Shown here: positions 1-6,108 of the stretch, piece by piece
How positions within the stretch are numbered: the first letter of the stretch is position 1
How the letters are laid out: each line of letters starts with the position of its first letter
Assembly: GCA_903953985.1 (NCBI GenBank)
Contig: CAJBLW010000618.1
Span: 1 to 6,480, forward strand
From: an uncultured Burkholderiales bacterium
GTDB lineage: Bacteria; Pseudomonadota; Gammaproteobacteria; Burkholderiales; Burkholderiaceae_C
Direction of reading: 5' to 3'
Length of the DNA stretch: 6,480 nucleotides
Notes under the pieces: generated by a model
Database searches by the model: none
Told to the model about the DNA's origin: nothing
What the model saw: the letters and a program-made list of their open reading frames with translations, nothing else
Position numbers and translations under genes: made by a program

Positions 1-336
1 CAAGAGCTGGGGCAGGGCAGAGAGGGCGTGCAGCAGGTCGCCAAAGCCCCGGTTCATGGCCAGCAGCGGGTCGGTTTGGCCCGCTTGTAAGGGCTGGCCG
101 ATCAAGCTGGCAAAGCCGCCCAAACTGCCGCCCGCGCAAAAGGCACCACCTGCGCCGGTCAACACCACGATGCGCAGCGTGGTGTCTTGCGACGCACTTG
201 CGCAGGCTTGCAGCAAGCCATCCACCACCGCATCGCTCAGGGCGTTGCGGGTGGCCGGGTCGTTCATCGTCCAGGTCTCGACCGCACCTTGGCGCGTGAT
301 CTGCAAAGTGACAGGTGTACTCATGGGTGGGCTCAT
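1..336 (-). CDS. Enoyl-CoA hydratase/isomerase family protein, N-terminal part (cut by the window edge)
   Basis: The 112 visible codons encode the start of a crotonase-fold protein, which would add water to, or isomerise, an enoyl-CoA in the cytoplasm. A substrate strand (VETWTMNDPATRNALS, about residues 19-34) is followed by the oxyanion-hole and CoA-binding segment IVVLTGAGGAFCAGGSLGGF (about 56-75), both hallmarks of the family. The catalytic glutamates would lie in the missing C-terminal part; family members are usually about 260 residues. I chose the ATG at 336 because it forms an ATGA overlap with the stop of the upstream dehydrogenase, suggesting translational coupling. A second in-frame ATG at 324 is possible; neither has a clear Shine-Dalgarno sequence. 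Position after an AtuD-like dehydrogenase matches atuE (isohexenylglutaconyl-CoA hydratase), but the fragment is too short to fix the substrate, so no symbol is given. Confidence 0.88.
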   Translation of the reverse strand, partial: MSPPMSTPVTLQITRQGAVETWTMNDPATRNALSDAVVDGLLQACASASQDTTLRIVVLTGAGGAFCAGGSLGGFASLIGQPLQAGQTDPLLAMNRGFGDLLHALSALPQLL

Positions 337-1505
337 TTTTGGGGCCGCTTGGCAATGCCCATCATCTTGGCCAAGATGCCCAGCATGACCTCGTCGGCAC
401 CGCCACCGATCGAGGCCAGACGGCCGTCGCGGTACATGCGCGAGACCTTGTTCTCCCAGGTGAAGCCCATGCCGCCCCAGAACTGCAGGCAGGTGTCGGG
501 CACGGTGCGGTTCAAACGTCCGGCTTTGAGCTTGGCCATGGTGGCCCACTCGGTCACGTCTTCACCGGCGATGTAGTGTTCGCAGGCCTGGTAGGTCAAT
601 GCACGCAGGCTTTCCACATCGGCCTTGAGTTCGGCCAGTTTGAACTGCACCCACTGCTGGTCGGCCAGTGTGCTGCCAAACAGCTTGCGCTCTTGCGCCC
701 ATTCCACGGTCCACTGGATGCAATTGGTCAGCGACTGCAGCGTGCTGGCGGCGCACCACAGGCGCTCTTCCTGAAACTGCTGCATCTGGTAAATGAAGCC
801 TTGACCCTCGGCCCCGATGCGGTAGCGCTGGGGCACGCGCACTTCGTCAAAATAAATCAGACCGGTGTCGCTGCTGTTCATGCCGATCTTCTTGATCTTC
901 TTGCCCACCTCGATGCCGGGTAACAGTTTGCCGTTCTCGCGCATGGGCACCATCACGAGACTCTTGTTTTTATGGATGGGACCTTCGCCCGTGTTGACCA
1001 GCATGCACATCCAGTCGGCTTGCAAGCTGTTGGTGATCCACATCTTTTGGCCGCTGATCACGTAGTCGTCGCCATCTTTGCGGGCATGGGTCTTGATGCC
1101 CGCCACATCGCTGCCCGCACTCGGCTCGCTCACGCCAATGCAGCCCACCATGTCGCCCGCAATCGCCGGGGCCAAAAATTGCGCACGCAGTTCGTCACTG
1201 CCAAACCGGGCCAGCGCGGGCGTGGCCATGTCGGTCTGTACGCCAATCGCCATAGGAATGCCGCCGCAGTCGATGTGCCCCAGCGCTTCAGCCATGGCCA
1301 GGCTGTAAGAGTAGTCGAGGCCCGAACCGCCATAGGCCTCGGGTTTGGTCAGGCCCAAGAGGCCCAAGTTGCCCATCTTCTTAAAGACTTCATGCGCCGG
1401 AAAAATTTCGGCTGCTTCCCACTCGTCCACATGGGGGTTGATCTCGGCCTCGATGAAGCGCTTGAGCGTGTTCTGGATTTCGCGGTGTTCGTGGGTGTAT
1501 TGCAT
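333..1505 (-). CDS. atuD: Acyl-CoA dehydrogenase, citronellyl-CoA dehydrogenase (AtuD)-like
   Basis: This 390-residue flavoprotein has the usual ACAD length. It would introduce the alpha-beta double bond into an acyl-CoA using FAD and pass electrons to ETF. The N-terminal helical domain covers about 1-115. The signature GCIGVSEPSAGSD lies at 121-133, followed by the middle beta domain (KMWITNS at 154-160) and the C-terminal helical domain with QERKLFG (271-277) and FWGGMGF (342-348). At the C-terminal position where MCAD-type enzymes carry the catalytic Glu (YEGT) this protein has IGGGADEV. The likely base is instead E247 in QEERLW, as in the IVD/LCAD type. The ending and the neighbouring carboxylase resemble AtuD, which is the basis for the symbol; the substrate is inferred. 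The ATG at 1505 was chosen over upstream in-frame starts up to 1604 because GGAGA sits 6 bases before it and the longer version would overlap the carboxylase gene with unrelated sequence. It overlaps the next gene by ATGA. Confidence 0.9.
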   Translation of the reverse strand: MQYTHEHREIQNTLKRFIEAEINPHVDEWEAAEIFPAHEVFKKMGNLGLLGLTKPEAYGGSGLDYSYSLAMAEALGHIDCGGIPMAIGVQTDMATPALARFGSDELRAQFLAPAIAGDMVGCIGVSEPSAGSDVAGIKTHARKDGDDYVISGQKMWITNSLQADWMCMLVNTGEGPIHKNKSLVMVPMRENGKLLPGIEVGKKIKKIGMNSSDTGLIYFDEVRVPQRYRIGAEGQGFIYQMQQFQEERLWCAASTLQSLTNCIQWTVEWAQERKLFGSTLADQQWVQFKLAELKADVESLRALTYQACEHYIAGEDVTEWATMAKLKAGRLNRTVPDTCLQFWGGMGFTWENKVSRMYRDGRLASIGGGADEVMLGILAKMMGIAKRPQK

Positions 1506-1511
1506 GGCTTG

Positions 1512-1516
1512 TCTCC
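1512..1516 (-). promoter_or_regulatory. Ribosome binding site of the AtuD-like dehydrogenase
   Basis: The minus strand reads GGAGA, 6 bases before the ATG at 1505, within the 26-base gap after the carboxylase stop codon. It is the evidence that decides the start at 1505 rather than at upstream in-frame codons. Confidence 0.75.
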
Positions 1517-1531
1517 GTAGGGTTGGGTGGT

Positions 1532-3154
1532 TTACATTCGGGCTACGCCAAAGCTGGTGGCGCGGGGTTGGCGGGCTGCGGCTTCCACGCAGGTGTCCAG
1601 GCAAAAACTCAGTACGCTGCGGGTGTCGCGCGGGTCGATCACGCCGTCATCCAGCACCAGGCCGCTGGTGTAGAAGGCATCAGCCTGGGATTCAAACAGG
1701 GCCACGATCTTGTCGAACTGGGCCTGCATCTTGTCGGGGTCGGGTGTGATGCCTTTGCGGGCCATGCCCGCTTCGGCCACGATTTGCATGGTGCGGGCGG
1801 CTTGCTCGCCACCCATCACCGCTGTCTTGGCCCCCGGCCAGTTGAATAAAAAGCGCGGCGCATAACCCCGACCGCACATACCGTAATTGCCTGCGCCAAA
1901 CGAGGCCCCGCACTGGATGGTGATCTGCGGCACCGTGGCGCTGGTCACGGCTTGGATCATCTTGGAGCCGTGCTTGATCATGCCGCCTTGCTCGCTGTCT
2001 TTGCCCACCATGTAGCCGGTGGTGTTTTGCAAATAGACGATGGGGTGACCCAACTGGCACATCCACTGGATAAAGTGCGTGGCCTTGTTGGCCCCGGCCA
2101 CGTCAATGGGCCCGTTGTTGCTGATGATGCCGACCGCGTGACCTCCAATGCGCGCCTGAGCACACACGGTGGCCGCGCCGAAGAGCGGTTTGAATTCCAG
2201 AAAATCCGAGTCATCGACCAAGCGCAAGATGACCTCGCGCATGTCGATCGGTTCGCGGTGGTGGGCGGGCATCAGGCCCAGGAGCTCTTCGGCGTCCAAG
2301 CGCGGGGGCTTGACCGTGTTGTTGTCTTTGCGTTGCGTGCTGTGTGCAGCCCAGTCCCAGCGCGCCACCACATCGCGGGCGGTGCCCAGCGCGTGGCGGT
2401 CGTCCTCGCACAGGTACTCCCCCAGGCCCGACACGCTGGTGTGCATCTCGGCGCCGCCCAACTCTTCTTCGGTGGCCACTTCGCCCGTCGCGGCTTTGAG
2501 TAAAGGCGGCCCGGCCAAAAAGGCGCGTGACCTGCCACGCACCATGATCACGCTGTCACTCAGCCCCGGCATGTAGGCCCCGCCTGCTGTGCCCGAGCCG
2601 TGTTGCACCGTGAGCACCGGCAAGCCCGCCGCCGACAGTCTCGCCAGGTTGCGAAACAAGCTGCCGCCCAGCACAAAACCTTCGACCTTGTACTGCATCA
2701 GGTTGGCCCCGGCGCTTTCGACCAGGTGCACAAAGGGGAGTTTGTTTTCAAGGGCCAGCTCTTGCACCCGCAAAATCTTTTCCAAGCCACGCGCCTGAAT
2801 GGCGCCGGCTTCAATGCCCGAGTCGCTGGCCACCACCATGCAGCGCACGCCACTGATGAACCCGATGCCCGCGATCATGCCGCCGCCGGGCACCGACTTG
2901 GCTGGGTCGGGCGTGTCCTGCATGAAGCCCGCCAAGGCACACAAGGGCAAGAAGGGCGCACCCGGGTCCAGCAGCAAGGCCACGCGTTCACGCGGCAGCA
3001 GCTGGCCGCGTTTGTCGAACACCGGTTTGGACTGGGCCGAGGCCTGCGCGGCCCGCTCTTGCAAAGCTTGCCACTGGGCCAGGCGGGCCAGTGCCGATTC
3101 GCGCCGCTTCTTTGCCACAGGGCTGTGGGGGTTCCAGGTGGATTCAAACGTCAT
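1532..3154 (-). CDS. atuC: Acyl-CoA carboxylase carboxyltransferase (beta) subunit, geranyl-CoA carboxylase-like
   Basis: This 540-residue protein is full length for the biotin-dependent carboxyltransferase family. It would transfer CO2 from carboxybiotin, loaded on a separate alpha subunit, to an acyl-CoA. The N-terminal crotonase-like half contains LLPRERV (52-58), ESAGANL (146-152), the acyl-CoA oxyanion segment GSGTAGGAYMPGLSD (186-200) and FLAGPPLLKAATGE (212-225). The C-terminal half contains LQNTTGYMVG (375-384), the carboxybiotin-side segment GASFGAGNYGMCGRG (416-430) and LFNWPGAKTAVMGGEQAA (436-453). Compared from memory with 3-methylcrotonyl-CoA carboxylase (SCTAGGAYVPAMSD, DSGGANLP, an aromatic pair before NQA), this protein is altered around the acyl pocket (GTAGGAYMPGLSD, ESAGANLM, LFRNLARLSA). 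That favours a longer, geranyl-CoA-like substrate over the leucine pathway; the symbol is a subgroup inference. The start ATG overlaps the SDR stop as ATGA. No alpha subunit lies in the window. Confidence 0.9.
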   Translation of the reverse strand: MTFESTWNPHSPVAKKRRESALARLAQWQALQERAAQASAQSKPVFDKRGQLLPRERVALLLDPGAPFLPLCALAGFMQDTPDPAKSVPGGGMIAGIGFISGVRCMVVASDSGIEAGAIQARGLEKILRVQELALENKLPFVHLVESAGANLMQYKVEGFVLGGSLFRNLARLSAAGLPVLTVQHGSGTAGGAYMPGLSDSVIMVRGRSRAFLAGPPLLKAATGEVATEEELGGAEMHTSVSGLGEYLCEDDRHALGTARDVVARWDWAAHSTQRKDNNTVKPPRLDAEELLGLMPAHHREPIDMREVILRLVDDSDFLEFKPLFGAATVCAQARIGGHAVGIISNNGPIDVAGANKATHFIQWMCQLGHPIVYLQNTTGYMVGKDSEQGGMIKHGSKMIQAVTSATVPQITIQCGASFGAGNYGMCGRGYAPRFLFNWPGAKTAVMGGEQAARTMQIVAEAGMARKGITPDPDKMQAQFDKIVALFESQADAFYTSGLVLDDGVIDPRDTRSVLSFCLDTCVEAAARQPRATSFGVARM

Positions 3155-4052
3155 TGGAATACCTTGGGTGTCACGGCGCGGTGAAAGCCGTCAAAGGGTT
3201 TGACGGCGTCGCGTGTTTGCACATCGGGCTTGGCGACGGCTTGTTGCCAGCCCATGCGCATTTGCGGGCGGGCACCGTCCACGCGCAGCACGGTGCCGCT
3301 GATGAAACTCGCTGCGGGCGACAACAAAAACACAATCGCGGCAGAGGTTTCAGCCTCGTTGCCAAAGCGGCCTTGCGGCACCGTGTTGCGCATCTCGCGC
3401 AGCATGGGCCCGGCTTCGGGTGGGTAGTGGTCCATGCCGCTGCTGGCGATGTAACCTGGGGCCACGGCGTTGACGCGCACACCTTGAGCCGCCCACTCCA
3501 ATGCAGCGGTTTCGGTGAAGCTGACCATGCCCGCCCGTGCTGCACCGCTGTGGCCCATGCCCGGCATGGAGCCCCACATGTCGGCCACGATGTTGACCAC
3601 CGCACCGCCGTGCGTTTGCATGCTTTGGTTGAAGCACTCGCGTGCCACCAAAAAGCCACCGGTCAGGTTGGTGTCGATGACCGCTTGCCAGCCTTTGGCA
3701 CTGGTGCTGGCCAAGGGCGAGATGTATTGACCGCCCGCGTTGTTGACCAGGCCGTGGATGCGGCCGTGCTGCTGCACCAGCTGCGCGACCATGGTTTTCA
3801 CATCGTCCTCGCGCCGGATGTCGCAGCTGTGCCAACTGGCTTGGCCACCGTCAGCCGCGATCTCTTGTGCAGTGTTGGAAAGCTTTTCAGGATTGCGGCC
3901 GACCAGCACCACATGCGCGCCCAAGCTGGCCAGTTCGTGTGCGGTGCAGCGGCCAATGCCCGAGCCGCCGCGGTGATCAGGATCACTTGGCTCGTGAGCA
4001 GGCCGGGGCGAAAGACCGATCGGTAATGGGCTGCAGGAGGCGAAGTATTCAT
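3151..4052 (-). pseudogene. PECR-like short-chain dehydrogenase/reductase, interrupted by a one-base frameshift
   Basis: With one base restored near 3970 the product is a continuous 300-residue SDR. Residues 1-27 (MNTSPPAAHYRS... ending VILIT) are in the frame starting at 4052. The rest, from GGSGIGR through the stop at 3151, is in the other frame. Visible motifs are TGGGSGIG (27-34, cofactor), NNAGG (104-108), DTNLTG (127-132), HSGAARAG (168-175), RVNAVAPG (193-200) and LLSPAASFISG (243-253). The region of the classical YxxxK site reads SGAAR, so Tyr and Lys are replaced by Ser169 and Arg173. HSGAARAG and LLSPAASFI resemble peroxisomal trans-2-enoyl-CoA reductase (PECR) as I remember it, pointing to an enoyl-CoA substrate rather than an alcohol. 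It lies where atuB lies in Pseudomonas. Its start overlaps the regulator stop (ATGA) and its stop overlaps the carboxylase start (ATGA). Without correction translation ends at 3798 after 84 residues. Gene identity is firm; real mutation versus sequence error is open. Confidence 0.82.
3964..3974 (-). other. Frameshift site (apparent one-base deletion) in the SDR glycine-rich motif
   Basis: On the minus strand ACC is followed by GCGGCGGC and then TCGGGCATT. Eight bases stand where nine (three glycine codons, GGCGGCGGC) would encode the expected TGGGSGIG motif. Both flanking frames are clearly coding for the same SDR on their own sides. I see no slippery heptamer that would suggest programmed frameshifting. 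A short GC-only triplet repeat is a plausible place for either a slippage deletion or a base-calling error. Confidence 0.85.
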
Positions 4053-4714
4053 GCGGAGTCTCGTAAAAAAAGTTGCATTGCGGTGTTGGTCAATTCGTCC
4101 AGTGAAGCCCGCTTGGCCTTGCTGCTTTGGCGCGGCGGCTCATACCACTGCACCGACCAATTCAGGGCGCCAAAAATCATCAGCCGCGCCAGGCCCACAG
4201 GGGCTTGCAACTGACCGCTGTCTTGCAGGGCTTTCAGCACGGGTATCCAGGCAGCTTCGTAAGCGTCTTTCAGTTCGGTGATGGTCTTGCGTTGCGCAGG
4301 CGCCAGCGAACGCCATTCATAGAGCATGACGGGGATGAAATCACTGTCCGGGCCCAGCAGCACATCGAAGTGGTGACGGATCAGGCTGTGCAGGCGGTCT
4401 CGGGCGCTTTGTGTGGGCGTGGCTTGACCGCAGGCGGCCAGCTGGCGGGCAATGGCCTGCTTCATGCCTTCGACCATCACGGCCAGCAAGAGGTCTTGCT
4501 TGTTGCCAAAGTGGTAGAAGGGCGAACCCGATTGCATGCCGACTTTGGTCGCAATTTCTCGCGTGCTGGTCGCGTCGTAGCCCTGCAGTTTGAAAAGCTG
4601 CGCCGCCCCCGAGATGAGTGCCTGACGGCGGTTTCCATCGTCGCGCTCGTGCTCGGTTTTACGCGGCCGACCGCGGGCGCGCTTGGGCACAACAAGGGTG
4701 GGGGAGCTCATCAT
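4049..4714 (-). CDS. TetR/AcrR-family transcriptional regulator
   Basis: This 221-residue protein has the normal TetR length. A basic N-terminal tail with KRARGRPRK (11-19, AT-hook-like) leads into the DNA-binding helix-turn-helix STREIATKVGMQSGSPFYHF (50-69), followed by NKQDLLLAV. The rest is an all-helical ligand-binding and dimerisation domain with GALNWSVQWYEPP near residues 180-192, a pattern I associate with acyl-CoA-related TetR regulators. Tandem ATG codons lie at 4714 and 4711; no good Shine-Dalgarno sequence precedes them, so either may be used. A longer in-frame reading to 5005 crosses the REP-like palindrome and the end of the dehydrogenase gene and is rejected. The gene is second in the operon and coupled to the SDR by ATGA. 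It probably represses its own operon through the palindrome at 6018-6043, released by an acyl-CoA intermediate; this is inference. Pseudomonas AtuR is also a TetR protein, but orthology is not shown. Confidence 0.93.
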   Translation of the reverse strand: MMSSPTLVVPKRARGRPRKTEHERDDGNRRQALISGAAQLFKLQGYDATSTREIATKVGMQSGSPFYHFGNKQDLLLAVMVEGMKQAIARQLAACGQATPTQSARDRLHSLIRHHFDVLLGPDSDFIPVMLYEWRSLAPAQRKTITELKDAYEAAWIPVLKALQDSGQLQAPVGLARLMIFGALNWSVQWYEPPRQSSKAKRASLDELTNTAMQLFLRDSA

Positions 4715-4821
4715 TTTTTGAGTGCCATGCCGGACTTGATCCGGGATCTGTGCGTGAAGTGGGATGGGCCCCGGGTCAAGGCCGGGGTGACAGCTGAGGG
4801 GTGGGGCATGGTGGTTGTGCT
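4715..4821 (-). other. Intergenic region between the LCAD-like dehydrogenase and the regulator
   Basis: These 107 bases form the only sizeable gap in the minus-strand run. They contain the REP-like palindrome at 4724-4791. I see no convincing minus-strand -35/-10 pair and no clear ribosome binding site before the regulator, so read-through from the upstream dehydrogenase is the simplest expression route. Confidence 0.6.
4724..4791. repeat. REP-like imperfect palindrome
   Basis: The left arm is 4724-4747 and the right arm 4768-4791. The left arm compared with the reverse complement of the right agrees at 17 of 24 positions by eye (shared core CCGG.CTTGA.CCGGG), separated by a 20-base spacer. 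Read through on the minus strand it gives the peptide-like string CHPGLDPG...IPDQVRHG, a familiar false translation of dispersed intergenic repeats in many proteobacteria. It could form a hairpin in the mRNA just after the first dehydrogenase stop, stabilising that transcript or attenuating the genes below it. Copy number in the genome cannot be judged from this window. Confidence 0.7.
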
Positions 4822-5985
4822 TCAGCGCCCGGCCAAACCCATGCTGCGCGAGATCACTTCTTTCATGATCTCGTTGGTGCCGCCGTAAATGCGTTGCACG
4901 CGGGCGTCGGCATAGGCGCGGGTGATGGGGTATTCCCACATGTAGCCGTAGCCACCGTGCAGTTGGACACACTCGTCCATCACCTTGCACTGCAAATCCG
5001 AGCACCAGTACTTGGCCATGCTGGCCGTGGCGGTGTCGAGTTTGTCCTGGAGTACCAATTCAGTGCACTTGTCTACAAACACTCGGGCCACCTGCACCTC
5101 GGTCTGCAGTTCGGCCAAGGTGTAGCGGGTGTTTTGGTAGTTGCCCACGGCCTGGCCAAACACCTTGCGGTCTTTCACGTACTGCACTGTCCAGTCGATG
5201 GCCGCTTGCGCTGCCGCAATGCCGCCAATGGCGATTTGCAGGCGTTCCCAGGGCAGCTGCTCCATCAGGCAAATAAAGCCCTTGCCCTGCATGGCGGTCC
5301 CGCCCAGCAGCTGGTCGGCGCTGACCTTGACGTTGTCAAAGAACAGCTCAGAGGTGTCTTGCGCTTTGAGGCCCAGCTTCTTCAAACGCTTGCCTTTTTC
5401 AAAGCCGGGCATGCCGCGCTCGATCAAAAACAAGCTGGTGCCTTTGGCCCCGGCGGCCGGGTCGGTCTTGGTCACCAAAATCACCAGGTCGGCGTGCCAG
5501 CCGTTGGTGATGAATGTCTTGCTGCCGTTGATCAAATAGCTGCCGTCCGCTTGCAGCATGGCGGTGGTTTTGACCCCTTGCAAGTCCGAACCCGCAGCCG
5601 GTTCGCTCATGGCAATCGCGCCCACCATCTCGCCAGTGGCCAGCTTGGGCAGGTATTTTTGCTTTTGCGCTTCGGTGCCGTAATGCAGGAGGTAAGGGGC
5701 CACGATTTCGTTGTGCAGGCCATAGCCAATGCCACTGAAACCAGCCCGTGACAACTCTTCCATCTGCACCACCGAATACAGCTTGTCGGCGTCCGAGCCA
5801 CCAAAGACCTCGGGCATCGTCATGCACAAAAAACCGTTCTCACCGGCTTTGTTCCAGACGGCGCGGTCCACATAACCCTGTTCTTCCCAAGCTTCGTGGT
5901 GGGGGGCGATTTCCTTGTCCATGAAGCGGCGAAAGCTGTCGCGAAAGGCTTCGTGGTCGGCGTTGAAAAGTGTGCGTTCGATCAT
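4822..5985 (-). CDS. Acyl-CoA dehydrogenase, long-chain (LCAD)-like
   Basis: This 387-residue protein has the usual ACAD length and would oxidise an acyl-CoA to the trans-2-enoyl-CoA with FAD and ETF. The N-terminal helical domain runs to about 118. The signature GAIAMSEPAAGSD lies at 122-134, with SKTFITNGWHADL (155-167) in the middle domain. The C-terminal domain has DRKVFG (272-277), QLHGGYGYMWEYPITRAYAD (341-360) and RIYGGTNEIMKEV (365-377). Gly replaces the MCAD-type catalytic Glu in YGGT, so E247 in LPWERLQIA is the expected base, as in LCAD and isovaleryl-CoA dehydrogenase. The ending is LCAD-like rather than like the leucine-pathway enzyme. I chose the ATG at 5985: AGGTGA lies 5 bases upstream. 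A GTG at 5994 would add three residues but overlaps that ribosome binding site. It is the first gene of the operon, divergent from the thiolase, with the candidate operator between them. The substrate is unknown. Confidence 0.93.
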   Translation of the reverse strand: MIERTLFNADHEAFRDSFRRFMDKEIAPHHEAWEEQGYVDRAVWNKAGENGFLCMTMPEVFGGSDADKLYSVVQMEELSRAGFSGIGYGLHNEIVAPYLLHYGTEAQKQKYLPKLATGEMVGAIAMSEPAAGSDLQGVKTTAMLQADGSYLINGSKTFITNGWHADLVILVTKTDPAAGAKGTSLFLIERGMPGFEKGKRLKKLGLKAQDTSELFFDNVKVSADQLLGGTAMQGKGFICLMEQLPWERLQIAIGGIAAAQAAIDWTVQYVKDRKVFGQAVGNYQNTRYTLAELQTEVQVARVFVDKCTELVLQDKLDTATASMAKYWCSDLQCKVMDECVQLHGGYGYMWEYPITRAYADARVQRIYGGTNEIMKEVISRSMGLAGR

Positions 5986-5990
5986 GGGTG

Positions 5991-5996
5991 TCACCT
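5991..5996 (-). promoter_or_regulatory. Ribosome binding site of the LCAD-like dehydrogenase
   Basis: The minus strand reads AGGTGA, 5 bases before the ATG at 5985. The spacing supports this ATG and argues against the in-frame GTG at 5994, which is part of the site itself. Confidence 0.7.
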
Positions 5997-6017
5997 ATAA
6001 GACTTCAGGGTTGGTAT

Positions 6018-6043
6018 TTTTACAAAGCGATTGCTTGGTAAAA
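6018..6043. promoter_or_regulatory. Candidate TetR operator: 26-base imperfect palindrome
   Basis: The outer arms TTTTAC and GTAAAA match perfectly, and inner AAGC/GCTT blocks are also symmetric about the centre between 6030 and 6031. In total 22 of 26 positions agree with the reverse complement. Size and symmetry fit a dimeric TetR-type operator. It lies between two divergent acyl-CoA catabolism genes whose operon encodes a TetR regulator, which makes that protein the likeliest ligand. The symmetry is seen directly; the binding partner is inferred. Confidence 0.7.
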
Positions 6044-6098
6044 GTCTATACTGTTTGACGCATCCCGCAAACACCGGGCAAACCCCTTGATGACCCCC

Positions 6099-6103
6099 AG
6101 GAG
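6099..6103 (+). promoter_or_regulatory. Ribosome binding site of the thiolase
   Basis: AGGAG lies 5 bases before the ATG at 6109, a strong Shine-Dalgarno match at good spacing that fixes the thiolase start. Confidence 0.85.
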
Positions 6104-6108
6104 ACAGC

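Larger units (their letters stand above)
5986..6108. promoter_or_regulatory. Divergent promoter region between dehydrogenase operon and thiolase
   Basis: This 123-base region separates two start codons on opposite strands and must carry both promoters. It is more AT-rich in its middle (about 6011-6055) than the surrounding genes. A plus-strand TATACT at 6047-6052 is a possible -10 element for the thiolase, but no well-spaced -35 box accompanies it. On the minus strand only weak promoter-like hexamers are visible around 6016-6048. The palindrome at 6018-6043 overlaps these elements, consistent with repression of both directions. Exact promoters cannot be assigned by eye. Confidence 0.65.

Noticed and set aside
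1456..1463. AAGCGCTT palindrome as a second operator
   Set aside because: It is short, lies inside the dehydrogenase coding sequence and lacks the flanking TTTTAC/GTAAAA arms.
1506..1604. Upstream start for the AtuD-like dehydrogenase, adding 33 residues
   Set aside because: The extra residues do not resemble an ACAD N-terminus and overlap the carboxylase gene, while the ATG at 1505 has a well-spaced GGAGA.
3964..3974. Programmed ribosomal frameshift in the SDR gene
   Set aside because: No slippery heptamer or downstream stimulatory structure is apparent, and the family has no known use of frameshifting; mutation or sequence error is simpler.
3091..4026. Plus-strand open frame of 311 codons opposite the SDR gene
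   Set aside because: It lies antisense to clearly coding sequence, shows no recognisable motif and is rich in residues typical of GC-rich shadow frames.
4715..5005. N-terminal extension of the TetR regulator by 97 residues
   Set aside because: The extension translates the REP-like palindrome and the dehydrogenase 3' end in the wrong frame; TetR proteins normally start about 30-45 residues before the helix-turn-helix, as at 4714.
4801..5751. Plus-strand open frame of 316 codons opposite the LCAD-like dehydrogenase
   Set aside because: It is antisense to a full-length, motif-complete dehydrogenase and shows no family signature of its own.
333..5985. Leucine degradation (liu) operon
   Set aside because: The leading dehydrogenase is LCAD-like, the second is AtuD-like, and the carboxyltransferase departs from the methylcrotonyl-CoA carboxylase pattern; no HMG-CoA lyase or MerR regulator is present in the window.
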